A stretch of 64,000 nucleotides of DNA from positions 1-64,000 of the forward strand of contig CAZWOA010000004.1 in the NCBI GenBank assembly GCA_964635545.1. Reading direction: 5' to 3'. This DNA comes from JAGPIS01 sp964635545. Lineage in GTDB: Bacteria; Bacteroidota; Bacteroidia; Bacteroidales; Marinilabiliaceae. Each line of letters starts with the position of its first letter. Within the stretch, counting starts at the first letter, position 1. Of this stretch, positions 1 to 9,152 are shown piece after piece. The notes beneath the pieces are model-generated. The model did no database searches and was not told the origin of the DNA. It was given only the letters and a program-made list of their open reading frames with translations. The translations under genes were made by a program, and so were the position numbers.

Positions 1-28
1 ACCTTCTTTCTTATCTAAAACTAATCCC

Positions 29-787
29 ATGAGAATAATTGCTTTATTTTTGATTTTCAGTGTTTTTTACGGATGTAAGAAAAGCGAGAACGGATTCGAA
101 GGCTATTTTTTAGAATTTAGACCAAGAGCTGTCAGTTACGTTTTTTTGTATCCTGGTGTTAGTTCAAAAAACACTTACAAAGACAAAGAGTATACCGAGT
201 ATAAAATCTTAGAGAACGAAGGGCAGGTTGTGGGGCAGAACTTTTTTCTGTCCATTAACACCCATAACGTAGATTTGAAAAATACGGAGGTGGATTTGTT
301 GTGGAATTTGTTACAGACGAAATTGGATGAACCGATTTCGTCGTTGGAACAAATGATAAAAATTGATTACCAAAGAAAAGCTAATGCAAAGTCGGCATCC
401 ATTGCAAGCGATAAGGCCAACCTCGTAGAGATGGAGTACCGCACAACCGGAATTCAGAAACTATTTATTAAAGCATTGGATGCCGGGTTGTTTGGCCTGT
501 CGGCAGGTTCCGATTTGAGTGCCAACTTTGAGGTGATTAAGTATGATCCCGATTTTGTTGCATCGGCTCAAACACACACTTTATTGTATGGTTTTTCAAG
601 CAACGACAAACCAACTGCCGTGGACGAATGGGTAAGCCTCAAGCCATTGGCGCAGCCGGCGATGTACGTAAGATTCAAGGCTATCCCCCCGGAATTGCCC
701 GTGAGTACCCGCTTTGTGGTAGAGATCGTCACCGACGATGATCGCCTATTGGCTGATACGATTCCGTCATTGTTGATAGTTCCATAG
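29..787 (+). CDS. Unrecognised lipoprotein, first gene of a TonB-receptor cluster
   Basis: The 252-aa product begins with a short hydrophobic signal ending in FSVFYGC, a lipobox with the lipidated cysteine at residue 16, so it is predicted to be an exported lipoprotein. The rest is soluble, with no motif I recognise. The gene lies 4 bp before a DUF4249 lipoprotein gene, which overlaps a TonB-dependent receptor gene, so the three look like one transcript. By analogy with other receptor/lipoprotein sets it may be a surface or periplasmic accessory of the receptor, but its ligand and function are unknown. The gene is complete; its promoter may lie upstream of the window. Confidence 0.7.
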   Translation: MRIIALFLIFSVFYGCKKSENGFEGYFLEFRPRAVSYVFLYPGVSSKNTYKDKEYTEYKILENEGQVVGQNFFLSINTHNVDLKNTEVDLLWNLLQTKLDEPISSLEQMIKIDYQRKANAKSASIASDKANLVEMEYRTTGIQKLFIKALDAGLFGLSAGSDLSANFEVIKYDPDFVASAQTHTLLYGFSSNDKPTAVDEWVSLKPLAQPAMYVRFKAIPPELPVSTRFVVEIVTDDDRLLADTIPSLLIVP

Positions 788-791
788 CTGA

Positions 792-1697
792 ATGGAAAGG
801 TTTAAAATGGGATTTTCAGTGCTTGTGGTATGGACAGCTCTACTATTTGGTTGTGTAAAGGATTTGCCGATTGACCCTCAAACTACCGACCATGCGGTGG
901 TAAATTGCGTATTGACCAATACCGATGTGCAATACCTTAGCATCAGTCAAAGTGTTGGCCTTAATAATAGTTATGTGTTTCGCGAAATAAAGAATGCCCG
1001 TGCCGTGTTACTGACCAATGACGACACTGTTGGGTGGTTTGTGCGGCAAGGCTACGACGATTGGCGGCTCGTTTATAGGCCTGAACCCGGGACTGTTTAT
1101 AAGCTGGAAGTTTATTTGCCTGATAGCCGGATATTAAAAGCCGCTACCGAGATGCCCGTGGTAGATATAATTGAACAAATTCCAGAACGTGATGCCTATC
1201 CTACGAAGAATTTCGTACAGTTATCTTCATCATTGCCTTGTTGGGCGTTTGTGTTTACATCGGACGTATTGTTCGATGACATCCTGCGGCCTCCTTCCGC
1301 TTCAAGAACCTTACGAAGCCAAATAGGGACTGACCATCCTTGGGCAGATAGTTTTAACCGCAATGGGAGCTTGCTTGATTTTTTGCCTCAAGCCACCACA
1401 CCAGCCTACGATTATTATGTACGCATTGCCCCATCGACATCCATTCCCGAGGAAGGGATGCCTTTCTGTATTCAAACATCGTTTGGTTTAAATTCGATGG
1501 TTTGCTTTAGAGCTGCGTCGGCTGAATATGACCAGTATTTGAAAACAAGCCTTCAAAAAATGAATGTCTATACCGACGAAGAAGACCCTGCCCGATGGTT
1601 TGACGAAAGCCGTATTTATAGCAACATAACCAATGGAGTTGGCATTTTTGCAGCTTATTCCGATATTTGTTTTTATTACAATGATTTCAATAATTAG
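792..1697 (+). CDS. DUF4249 family lipoprotein
   Basis: The 301-aa protein has a signal sequence and a lipobox (LLFGC, Cys21). The early mature region (AVVNCVLTNTD, then LSISQSV) and the following beta-rich part (YKLEVYLPDSR, AATEMP) match my recollection of DUF4249 proteins of Bacteroidota. These are usually encoded next to a TonB-dependent receptor of the kind found here, and are thought to be lipoprotein partners of that receptor. The stop at 1697 overlaps the likely receptor start at 1681, which suggests translational coupling. The substrate is unknown. Confidence 0.75.
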   Translation: MERFKMGFSVLVVWTALLFGCVKDLPIDPQTTDHAVVNCVLTNTDVQYLSISQSVGLNNSYVFREIKNARAVLLTNDDTVGWFVRQGYDDWRLVYRPEPGTVYKLEVYLPDSRILKAATEMPVVDIIEQIPERDAYPTKNFVQLSSSLPCWAFVFTSDVLFDDILRPPSASRTLRSQIGTDHPWADSFNRNGSLLDFLPQATTPAYDYYVRIAPSTSIPEEGMPFCIQTSFGLNSMVCFRAASAEYDQYLKTSLQKMNVYTDEEDPARWFDESRIYSNITNGVGIFAAYSDICFYYNDFNN

Positions 1698-3786
1698 GAC
1701 TAACCCTGTGCGCATCTTTAGGTTTTTCTCCATTCTTGTTTTTATTAAGATGGCGTGCCCCATCTTGGCACAGGATAGCATAAAACGAGTCGATTTAGAA
1801 CAGGTAGTGGTGTTTGGCCACCGGAAAAACGATGATGTAAACAGCTATAAATACGGTAAGATGGAGGCAAAGACAATCATATCCGTAATTGGCGAGACCG
1901 ATGTGGTACGTTACATATCCACACTTCCGGGTGTAGCACAAGGCATGGAGGGGGGAATGGGATTGTTTGTACGCGGAGGTAGCGACGGACACAACAGATT
2001 TGAACTCGATGGTGTACCCGTTTACGGTTCGACGCATTTGTTCGGTCTTTTTTCGGTTTTCCATCCCGACGTGGTTGATGATGTTGAATTCAGAAGCGGT
2101 GGATTTCCTGCTTCAACGGGAGATTTCATGGCTTCATTGACCCGCATAAAAACAATAGTACCCGACACATTGCTGCATGGGAGCGTTGGTTTGTCGCCTT
2201 TCATGGTAGGAGCATCAATCAATGGTGCTATCTCTCATGACTGTGGTTTCGTGGCCGCAGGAAGGTTATCTCAGTTGCCCCTTGCGTATAAGGCAGTAAA
2301 AGCAATTGCCGATACCGATGCCGACGTAGTACCCCAAGTGGGGGATTGGTATGCCAAATTATATTGGAATGTAGCATCTTCTCATTCATTATGGACCAGT
2401 TTTTATGTGAGTCACGATTATTTTAAGTTTGCGCAGGACAACGTAATTGAGATGGGTTGGGGCAATCGCTTAGGGCAACTGACTTGGAACTGTACCATAT
2501 CCCCTTCAATGCTGTCTAAAATCCAGCTATACGTTAGTGATTTTTATTCGGAGCAGAAAAACCGTTATTATGACGATATAGGGGCATTGACCAGCGGGTT
2601 GAGGTTACGTTCCAGACTAACGGAATATGCGGGACGGGCATCTTTGTTTTACATGGGAAAAACATGGAGTCTTGAGGGTGGAGTGGATGCCAAACAGTTT
2701 GTGATGAAACCATTATCGGAAAAAGTGATTGTATCGGATGGCGGTATTTATGATATTATAGCCGATAAGAATTTGGTCAACTTGGTAAGCACTTATATGG
2801 ATTACAGGATAGGTCTGAAAAAAGTTAATTTATCAATGGGCGTGCGTGGAACCCGCTTTTCCCACGATGATTATTTTGACTGGAGCTATAATTTTCGTAC
2901 CTCGTTGGAAGTGGAGTACTCCGAGAGGTTAAGGTTTAATGCCAGTTACGACCAATTATCGCAGTACCATCATATATTGGAAGGATTGCCCGTTGGTTGG
3001 TCACTTGATTTGATAGTACCGTTCGATGAGCGATTAGGACCTGAGTACGCAGAGCAATTTTCGGGTGGAGGTTATTGGCGGACTTCAAAATGGACGGTAA
3101 AAATAGGAGCATATTACAAGCGTATGTTCCATTTGGTTAGTTACAAAAACGGTACAAACGTGTTCGGGGTGAGCAATACCACATGGAACGAAGAAGCAGT
3201 GTCAGGAAAGGGCCATAGTTACGGCTTGGAAGTTCAGATTGATAGGGAAACCGAAAGGTGGAATACTTCTGCAGCATATACATTGTCGCGTTCATTTAGA
3301 CGGTTTTCGGAAATCAACCAGGGTAAGGTGTATCCATTTAAATTCGACAGGCCGCATATTCTTAATGCATCCGTGCGTTGGCGTTCATTTCAACGTGGGG
3401 CGAGGGAACACTGGGCCGGTTGTTCTGTTTCGATGTCATCGGGACATAACGCCACCATTCCTTTGTCGGTGTATAAAGGTATTGACCCCCCCTATTGGAA
3501 CCAGCAAGATAACGGAATGTACGTAAGCCTTCAAAAGAACCAAAATGCGCACTTTAGACAATTGATGTCGGATGTGAATGAATATAAAATGCCCTTGTAC
3601 TGCCGAATAGATTTAAGTTACTCATTTACAAAGAAGTCAGACAATAAGATTCGAGAAATTCAAGTGGGAATTTTCAATGTGCTTAACCGAGAGAATCCTT
3701 ATTTGGTGTTTTACGAAGACAACCGCTGGCAGCAGTTGAGCATTTTCCCCATCACTCCTTCGGTGAAATGGTCGTTGATGTTCTAA
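1681..3786 (+). CDS. TonB-dependent outer-membrane receptor
   Basis: The product (about 701 aa from this start) is an outer-membrane beta-barrel receptor driven by TonB. I chose ATG 1681 because it directly gives a signal peptide ending in CPILAQ; a start at 1633 would add a second hydrophobic stretch. The plug domain follows (VDLEQVVVFGHRK, STLPGV, GLFVRGGSDGHNRFELDGVP), with many alternating aromatic strands up to a C-terminal Phe (KWSLMF), the usual barrel end. There is no N-terminal carboxypeptidase-like domain, unlike the SusC protein at 23126. The start overlaps the DUF4249 gene by 17 bp. A bidirectional terminator follows. The ligand is unknown. Confidence 0.85.
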   Translation: MISIIRTNPVRIFRFFSILVFIKMACPILAQDSIKRVDLEQVVVFGHRKNDDVNSYKYGKMEAKTIISVIGETDVVRYISTLPGVAQGMEGGMGLFVRGGSDGHNRFELDGVPVYGSTHLFGLFSVFHPDVVDDVEFRSGGFPASTGDFMASLTRIKTIVPDTLLHGSVGLSPFMVGASINGAISHDCGFVAAGRLSQLPLAYKAVKAIADTDADVVPQVGDWYAKLYWNVASSHSLWTSFYVSHDYFKFAQDNVIEMGWGNRLGQLTWNCTISPSMLSKIQLYVSDFYSEQKNRYYDDIGALTSGLRLRSRLTEYAGRASLFYMGKTWSLEGGVDAKQFVMKPLSEKVIVSDGGIYDIIADKNLVNLVSTYMDYRIGLKKVNLSMGVRGTRFSHDDYFDWSYNFRTSLEVEYSERLRFNASYDQLSQYHHILEGLPVGWSLDLIVPFDERLGPEYAEQFSGGGYWRTSKWTVKIGAYYKRMFHLVSYKNGTNVFGVSNTTWNEEAVSGKGHSYGLEVQIDRETERWNTSAAYTLSRSFRRFSEINQGKVYPFKFDRPHILNASVRWRSFQRGAREHWAGCSVSMSSGHNATIPLSVYKGIDPPYWNQQDNGMYVSLQKNQNAHFRQLMSDVNEYKMPLYCRIDLSYSFTKKSDNKIREIQVGIFNVLNRENPYLVFYEDNRWQQLSIFPITPSVKWSLMF

Positions 3787-3845
3787 TGCTGTACCAGACA
3801 ATTAAAAATTATATTCTATATCATTAAGGGAACAGATAGCGTACC

Positions 3846-3880
3846 AAAAAAGCCGAAGCATTACTACTCCGGCTTTTTTT
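3846..3880. terminator. Bidirectional rho-independent terminator
   Basis: AAAAAGCCG at 3846-3854 pairs with CGGCTTTTT at 3870-3878, with an A run on one side and a T run on the other. It sits between the convergent receptor gene (+) and sigma factor gene (-) and can serve both. Confidence 0.85.
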
Positions 3881-3894
3881 CATGTATCAACAAC

Positions 3895-4392
3895 TTATTG
3901 GGCTAATGCTTCCTGAAGCTTTTTGCGTGTAAAGAAGATGCGGCTTTTTACTGTACCCAATGGCAGGTCCAGTTTTTCGGCTATCTCCTTATACTTAAAA
4001 CCATCGGTATGCATCTTAAACGGAACTCTGAAATCATCATCTAATTGTTCAATCTTTTGTTCCATTTCACGAACAGAAAAATGAGATTCGGGAGTTTCGG
4101 ATGTTTTTATCTTATTTTGGGCGATATTTAAAGTATCTTCACCCGAATCAAAAGCACGACGAGATTTTTGATTACGTCTATAGCTATTAATAAAGGTGTT
4201 TTTCATTATGGTAAAAACCCATGCTTTGAAGTTTGTATTGTCGGCAAACTGGTTTTTATACATAAGAGCTTTAAGAAGCGTCTCTTGCAACAGGTCGCGA
4301 GCATCTTCGTCATTAGATGTAAGGCTATAAGCAAAGAACAGAAGCCTATCCTGAAGACTTAACAAACGGTTATTAAATTGAATTGCGGTCAT
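3895..4392 (-). CDS. ECF-type RNA polymerase sigma factor
   Basis: The 165-aa protein is a group 4 (ECF) sigma factor that directs RNA polymerase to specific promoters. Region 2 covers about residues 8-75, with the DARDLLQETLLKA core-binding segment and FKAWVFTIMKNTFINSYRR. Region 4 covers about residues 105-160, with helix-turn-helix YKEIAEKLDLPLGTVKSRIFFTR. No anti-sigma gene is adjacent, so it is not a FecR-coupled sigma factor. A very good Bacteroidota promoter lies just upstream. The short stand-alone form resembles the sigma factors that work with PorX in Porphyromonas (SigP); that link is only a suggestion, though porX is in this window. Confidence 0.9.
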   Translation of the reverse strand: MTAIQFNNRLLSLQDRLLFFAYSLTSNDEDARDLLQETLLKALMYKNQFADNTNFKAWVFTIMKNTFINSYRRNQKSRRAFDSGEDTLNIAQNKIKTSETPESHFSVREMEQKIEQLDDDFRVPFKMHTDGFKYKEIAEKLDLPLGTVKSRIFFTRKKLQEALAQ

Positions 4393-4427
4393 TTCTATTT
4401 GTTCTAAGTTATTACTAAATGGTACAA

Positions 4428-4458
4428 CAAATATATACTTATTTTTATTAATTCCAAA
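4428..4458 (-). promoter_or_regulatory. Bacteroidota primary-sigma promoter for the ECF sigma gene
   Basis: On the minus strand a -33 box TTTG (4455-4458) and a -7 box TATATTTG (4428-4435, fitting TAnnTTTG) are 19 bp apart, the Bacteroidota consensus spacing. The start codon is about 36 bp downstream of the -7 box. Confidence 0.7.
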
Positions 4459-4572
4459 TAAAAAGTACGTCGGAAAACAATCTTATTTATACTTATTCTA
4501 AATAGCAAAATGTAAACCTACTGATATCCAAATGAATTAAGACCTTTTTATCCTTAATTCTAAATTAAAAAA

Positions 4573-4602
4573 ACTCTGAATATTTTGACTAACATTCAGA
4601 GT
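4573..4602 (-). terminator. Terminator of the DUF4494 gene
   Basis: ACTCTGAAT (4573-4581) pairs perfectly with ATTCAGAGT (4594-4602). On the minus strand it is followed by a T-rich run, 40 bp beyond the DUF4494 stop. Confidence 0.85.
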
Positions 4603-4641
4603 TTTTCTTTTTACAAACTTTTTTAACAACAAATCCTTCAA

Positions 4642-5181
4642 TTACTCCTCGTCATCGAAATCTTCATCATCAATAATCTCATCTTCTTCAATATCAGATT
4701 TAACTAAAGGGCGACGGGCAATTTCACGTCCTTCGGGGGCAGTCTCTTCATCCTGAAAATAAGGGAAAAAGTCGAGAATAGGACTTTCATTTATACCGTT
4801 AATCTCAAAATCGACAACAGAACCACCCATACCTTTGTGAATCTTATCATAAGCATCCTTCACATCGCTTGCTAACACAAGAATCTGATTGGCAATCTTC
4901 TTCTCCTTACCGGCTTCCTCGTCAATCGACACAAACGAAACCTTTGCTTTATACCAACGATCGCCATCATCAAACTGCAAAATATCGGCATAATTGGCCT
5001 TGCGGATGTTAGTAACAAGGAATTCGCCGCTAATCATCGATTCCATCTCTTTATATATTCGCGATTCGGCCTCGGTAAACGAAATTGCATCGAAAAGATA
5101 AGTCTCGGTAACCTTCTTCTCTTTACCACTCAATTCGTCAATTTTCTGATATCGCACTTTACATTCAAATAAACTTTGCAT
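4642..5181 (-). CDS. DUF4494 domain protein
   Basis: The 179-aa cytosolic protein has two copies of a similar unit: CKVRYQKIDELSGKEKKVTE near residue 7 and AKVSFVSIDEEAGKEKKIAN near residue 78. Each is followed by a 'DA.SF.EAESRIYKEM'-like helix (EAESRIYKEM, DAYDKIHKGM). This doublet is the DUF4494 pattern of Bacteroidota; its function is unknown. The C-terminus is strongly acidic (DIEEDEIIDDEDFDDEE), which could interact with basic partners. The gene is monocistronic, with its own terminator and a -7-like element upstream at 5200-5207. Confidence 0.75.
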   Translation of the reverse strand: MQSLFECKVRYQKIDELSGKEKKVTETYLFDAISFTEAESRIYKEMESMISGEFLVTNIRKANYADILQFDDGDRWYKAKVSFVSIDEEAGKEKKIANQILVLASDVKDAYDKIHKGMGGSVVDFEINGINESPILDFFPYFQDEETAPEGREIARRPLVKSDIEEDEIIDDEDFDDEE

Positions 5182-5199
5182 AGGTCATATATTTTTATG

Positions 5200-5207
5200 C
5201 AAAGATA
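5200..5207 (-). promoter_or_regulatory. -7 element upstream of the DUF4494 gene
   Basis: TATCTTTG on the minus strand matches the TAnnTTTG -7 box, 18 bp from the ATG. No TTTG box is found at 19-21 bp, so the assignment is tentative. Confidence 0.4.
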
Positions 5208-5400
5208 ATAGCAACCTTCAAAAGAGCACATCAAAAGCTGATAAAACTAAAAAAAGAAGAAAACTGACTTTTATCAGAAATATTTTAAATATTTACTCAT
5301 CTCATTATCAACAACTTGCATAATTAGATAAAAAATATTTGATTTTAGAGTACGTATATAGCGAAGATTGTCTGTCTTATATCAAAACAATTACATTACC

Positions 5401-5640
5401 ATGGACAATAAGGGAATTAGAAGAAATCTATACAAAGTACTTCGTAAAACAGGTATTCCTCGTAACTTAATTAATGAGAATGCCCAACTTCGCGAAGAGT
5501 TATTGCAAGATGAAGTTGACATGACATGTTTTCTTTTCTATCTTGAATCGAAGTTTGACTTAGACATCCCCAATGATGAGATAAAGTCTTTAAAATCAGT
5601 AGGTTCTACTATTGACTATCTTACAAGGTTATACGCCTGA
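5401..5640 (+). CDS. Acyl-carrier-protein-like protein lacking the phosphopantetheine serine
   Basis: The 79-aa product has the size and helix pattern of an acyl carrier protein: a basic N-terminal helix, then ELLQDEVDMTCFLFYLESKFDLDIPNDEI, then SVGSTIDYL. Aligned on the FD-L-I-P segment, the usual D-S-L-D motif reads D37-E38-V39-D40, so the serine that carries 4'-phosphopantetheine is a glutamate (codon 5512-5514). It therefore cannot be a normal holo-ACP. I use ATG 5401; an in-frame upstream start at 5368 would add only 11 residues. It is flanked by its own terminator and no fatty-acid genes, so it may be a structural or regulatory ACP homologue. Family membership is inferred from pattern only. 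Confidence 0.65.
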   Translation: MDNKGIRRNLYKVLRKTGIPRNLINENAQLREELLQDEVDMTCFLFYLESKFDLDIPNDEIKSLKSVGSTIDYLTRLYA

Positions 5641-5658
5641 TATTCTATGAAAAAATCT

Positions 5659-5693
5659 AACATGTCGGTATTTTTTGCCGGCATGTTTTTTTT
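5659..5693 (+). terminator. Terminator after the ACP-like gene
   Basis: AACATGTCGG (5659-5668) pairs with CCGGCATGTT (5678-5687), with one T-G wobble, followed by a run of eight T. Confidence 0.85.
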
Positions 5694-5796
5694 ATTGCTA
5701 CAACCGATATTACATCCTAATAAAACAGCAAACAGGGTTTAAATTCAATATTTTTTCTGATTTTTGCCATTACTATTTCACTATCAAAAACTTGTG

Positions 5797-7278
5797 ATGC
5801 GAATAATCAGAATTATCACCTTTGCTGTTACAGCTCTACTGCTGACAACCAGTTTATTAGCTCAAAAAAATCCGAAGCACGAGATGCGTGGCGTATGGGT
5901 ATCGAGTATTGCCAATATTGACTGGCCTTCGAAACAGGGTCTTTCTACAGCAGAGCTGAAAAATGAGATAAACACAATTATAGACCGTATGGCGGCCATG
6001 AATATGAACTGCATATTTCTGCAGGTGCGCCCATCGGCCGATGCGCTATACAACTCGCATTTGGAGCCTTGGTCGGCATACCTCACCGGCGTGCAAGGTG
6101 TGGCACCAACAAATTTCGACCCGCTAAGTTATTGGATTGAGAGAGCGCACAGAAAAGGCATAGAACTACACGCATGGATAAACCCGTTCAGGGCAACTAC
6201 CGGCAATAACCAGCCAACTGCAATAAACCACGTAACTCAAGCACATCCGGAGTGGATAATTGAATACGAAAACAAGGCATACATAGACCCTGGCAACAAA
6301 GAAGCCCGAGAATATATTTGCAATGTGATTGAAGATATAACATCCCGCTATAACATTGACGGACTGCACATTGACGATTACTTCTACCCCTACCCTGCCG
6401 CCGGAAAATTCTTTAACGACACGGCAAGTTATAATGCCTACAATCCTGAATCACTAAGTTTAGCTGCTTGGCGACGCAGTAATATCAACACCTTTATACA
6501 CGATGCCAACAGCACCATAAAAAACATAAAACCATGGGTAGCATTTGGAGTAAGCCCGTTCGGAGTGTGGCGCAATAAGAAAGATGACCCGCGGGGCTCG
6601 GCAACAACAGCAGGCACTACTGCATACGAAGGCTTAAATGCCGACATATTGGAATGGATAGACAAAAAATGGGTTGATTACGTAATTCCACAGATATATT
6701 GGGAGACAACACACCCCGCAGCCAACTTCAATACTTTGGCCGATTGGTGGGCCAACCAACGAGGTGCATCAATATACATAGGCCATGGCATATACAAAAT
6801 AAACAATGGCACTGAAACATGGAACGACCCCGACGAGATGGCACGACAAATGGATAAAGTGAGAAAAACCAAGAACCTGGACGGCAGCGTATTTTTCAGC
6901 TACAAACAGTTTAACCGCAACATCAACGGCTTCGACAGTTTGCTTGCACACCATTATTATACAACAAAAGCGTTAGTACCGCCAACAATAAAAAACAACA
7001 TTAAAACCACATATAACATCAGATTAACAAAAAAAAGGCATATATTACGATGGAATTCTGAAAATAGCGATAATATCCGTTTTTATATAGTGTATCGACA
7101 CACCAAAAAAGATAATTTCAACAAAAATAATAGTAATTTCATTGTTGATATTACCGATAAAAACCTGTTTGTTGTAGAGGCCGGAGAAAAAAGGATGAAG
7201 TATTATTACAGAGTTGCACCAATTGATAAATATGGGCAGGAGATGGAGACATCAAAAGCCGTAAAAATAAAATATTAG
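5797..7278 (+). CDS. GHL10 (DUF187, YngK-type) glycoside hydrolase-like protein, secreted
   Basis: The 493-aa protein has a signal peptide (MRIIRIITFAV to LLAQ) and a TIM-barrel GHL10/DUF187 domain at about residues 25-370. It shows the family landmarks MRGVWVSSIANIDWPS, LHAWINPFRA, NIDGLHIDDYFYPYP, WVAFGVSPFGVWRN, DYVIPQIYWE and IGHGIYKI. The acidic pair in HIDDYFYP is a candidate catalytic site. About 100 C-terminal residues look like a fibronectin type III-like beta domain. Such enzymes are thought to act on peptidoglycan-like or other polysaccharides; the substrate is not known. ATG 5797 is chosen because it begins the signal peptide, over a TTG at 5764. The next gene starts 11 bp downstream. 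Confidence 0.85.
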   Translation: MRIIRIITFAVTALLLTTSLLAQKNPKHEMRGVWVSSIANIDWPSKQGLSTAELKNEINTIIDRMAAMNMNCIFLQVRPSADALYNSHLEPWSAYLTGVQGVAPTNFDPLSYWIERAHRKGIELHAWINPFRATTGNNQPTAINHVTQAHPEWIIEYENKAYIDPGNKEAREYICNVIEDITSRYNIDGLHIDDYFYPYPAAGKFFNDTASYNAYNPESLSLAAWRRSNINTFIHDANSTIKNIKPWVAFGVSPFGVWRNKKDDPRGSATTAGTTAYEGLNADILEWIDKKWVDYVIPQIYWETTHPAANFNTLADWWANQRGASIYIGHGIYKINNGTETWNDPDEMARQMDKVRKTKNLDGSVFFSYKQFNRNINGFDSLLAHHYYTTKALVPPTIKNNIKTTYNIRLTKKRHILRWNSENSDNIRFYIVYRHTKKDNFNKNNSNFIVDITDKNLFVVEAGEKRMKYYYRVAPIDKYGQEMETSKAVKIKY

Positions 7279-7289
7279 TACCATCGGCG

Positions 7290-8309
7290 ATGGAAAAGTT
7301 AATTAAAACCATAAAAATAGTTATAGCTTCAATAGCTGTATCCCTGCTGGCAGGAGTGATTTGGCTCAGTTTTGTGGATGGGAGTTTTGAAATATCAAAA
7401 TCAATAGATATAGATAAAACTCCAATCGAGGTGAGGCAAATAGTAACATCGCTGGATAAATGGCCGGAGTGGTCCCCCTGGCTCAATACAGGAAGTGCGC
7501 CCCAATCCAAAGTAGAAACCGACAAAACGAACGAAAGCAACACCTTAAAATGGAACCATATTTTGGCAGGGAACGTGGTAGTAACAAGCACCACAAAAAT
7601 AATTGCCGACACCATCAATCAACCCCTAACATTCACTGAACCATTTAATTGCAATGCAAATATTGAATGGATAACAGAAAACACAGAAAATGGAACAAAA
7701 GTAAATATGACCATAAAAGGCAAACTGCCATTTCTGTACCGGGCTATTGCACGACGCTTAGAGACCATACTTTTTATGGATATCGACCGAAGCCTCAACC
7801 TATTGAAAGATTATTGCGAAAACGGCAAAACAGGCTATTCTATTGTTATTGAGGGAATTGTAAAACAGCCATCATTCACATATGCAGGTATAAAGAGCGA
7901 TTGCCATATCGATAACCTCGACTCGACAATGCAAAACTCCTTCGAATTACTGACAAAAATATCGCAATTAAATGATATCAACCCACTTGGCACACTGTCT
8001 ATTTATTATGATTTTGGAATAAATGCTGACTACACCTGTTCATTTACCAGTGCCGTTATAATCAATGAAAAAGTTGCCATCCAAAAACTTGAAACAGGCC
8101 GCATAAAAGAGACCAAAGCACTAAAAATAAGGTACTCAGGTGATTATAAGCATCTTATAAATGCATGGGCAAGTGGATTAACCTATATAAGGGCTAAAGG
8201 CATTAAACAACGGATGAAGATTAATCCTTACGAAATATACGTTAATACCGATGCCAACAGCGAATCGCCCGAAGAGTGGGTAACCGAACTTTATATACCT
8301 GTGCGTTGA
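7290..8309 (+). CDS. Membrane-anchored SRPBCC plus GyrI-like domain protein
   Basis: The 339-aa protein begins with a membrane anchor (residues 8-27). A START/SRPBCC-like domain follows (about 35-170), recognisable from SKSIDIDKTPIEV and LDKWPEWSPWL. The last 160 residues resemble a GyrI/AraC effector-binding domain (SFTYAGIKSDC, ending EEWVTELYIPV). Both folds bind small hydrophobic molecules, so it may be a lipid or ligand sensor or carrier at the membrane. No catalytic residues are evident. It lies 11 bp after the GHL10 gene, in what is probably a two-gene unit, and converges tail-to-tail with the next gene with no intervening bases. Confidence 0.7.
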   Translation: MEKLIKTIKIVIASIAVSLLAGVIWLSFVDGSFEISKSIDIDKTPIEVRQIVTSLDKWPEWSPWLNTGSAPQSKVETDKTNESNTLKWNHILAGNVVVTSTTKIIADTINQPLTFTEPFNCNANIEWITENTENGTKVNMTIKGKLPFLYRAIARRLETILFMDIDRSLNLLKDYCENGKTGYSIVIEGIVKQPSFTYAGIKSDCHIDNLDSTMQNSFELLTKISQLNDINPLGTLSIYYDFGINADYTCSFTSAVIINEKVAIQKLETGRIKETKALKIRYSGDYKHLINAWASGLTYIRAKGIKQRMKINPYEIYVNTDANSESPEEWVTELYIPVR

Positions 8310-9152
8310 TTACAACCTCACTACAACCATAGCATTGGCTGGCATACCACGGTAAACCGACATCATATCCTCGCGACTAAGTTCAATCAATATTCCGGGC
8401 GTATATTCAGGAAGTTTGAGACGGGTAAGCTGCAACGAGTTTTTCTCTATCTTCTCTATTTTCTTCTTTAAATAGTGAGGAATAGCTCTCCAATTGCCCT
8501 CTACCTGATCTTCGGAAAATGAAACCTGCATACCATTGGATAGATACAGATTATAATAAAAATCGAGTTCACTAACATCCTCACCAGGCTCTTTGGCTTC
8601 ACGTGCTGCCTCTTCGGCCGCCATTTCACTATTTTCGGGAGCTTTCTTAAGTTTCAGAGGCTCTTTGCTTAGTGATGACTCAGTCTTGGCCACTGTAGTG
8701 GGTTGGGCAATAAGATTCAAAACAGCCTCCGGTTTAAGCGATTCGAACAAATCGCTCTTCACAAAATGAAGAATACGAGCCGAATGAACCACAACACCCT
8801 GAAGCTCAAGACACACAACACTATCAACCAGGTCTATAGCCACACAAATAGAATCACTTTTAGCCATTGCAAGACGCGACTGCCAGAAAGCACTCTCCTT
8901 GCGCAACCTAAACACACCAGGAAGCTCGTTGCCCGGCATGGGCGTTTCGGCCTCATACAGAGAATTAAACTCATTAACCTTCTTTTGTATAGATAAATAA
9001 CTGGTTACAGTGTAGATAACTGCAAACACCAAAAAAACTGCAGAGATAATCCATAAGAGTCGGGCATTTCTATAGTGTCCGCCTATCTTTTCAACATACT
9101 CTTTTAATATACTGTTGTTTTCGTTAATGCTCATATTTCCAGATTCTTTCAT
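8310..9152 (-). CDS. Unrecognised membrane protein coupled to an L,D-transpeptidase
   Basis: The 280-aa product has one transmembrane helix at about residues 32-55. A coiled-coil-prone outer region follows, with an Ala/Glu-rich low-complexity stretch near residues 155-190, and then a C-terminal domain ending MVVVRL. No known domain is evident. Its ATG overlaps the stop of the upstream YkuD gene (TAATG, sharing one base), so translation is coupled. This places it in a cell-wall operon, perhaps as a partner that positions the transpeptidase. An internal ATG at 9134 is an alternative start. Confidence 0.65.
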   Translation of the reverse strand: MKESGNMSINENNSILKEYVEKIGGHYRNARLLWIISAVFLVFAVIYTVTSYLSIQKKVNEFNSLYEAETPMPGNELPGVFRLRKESAFWQSRLAMAKSDSICVAIDLVDSVVCLELQGVVVHSARILHFVKSDLFESLKPEAVLNLIAQPTTVAKTESSLSKEPLKLKKAPENSEMAAEEAAREAKEPGEDVSELDFYYNLYLSNGMQVSFSEDQVEGNWRAIPHYLKKKIEKIEKNSLQLTRLKLPEYTPGILIELSREDMMSVYRGMPANAMVVVRL

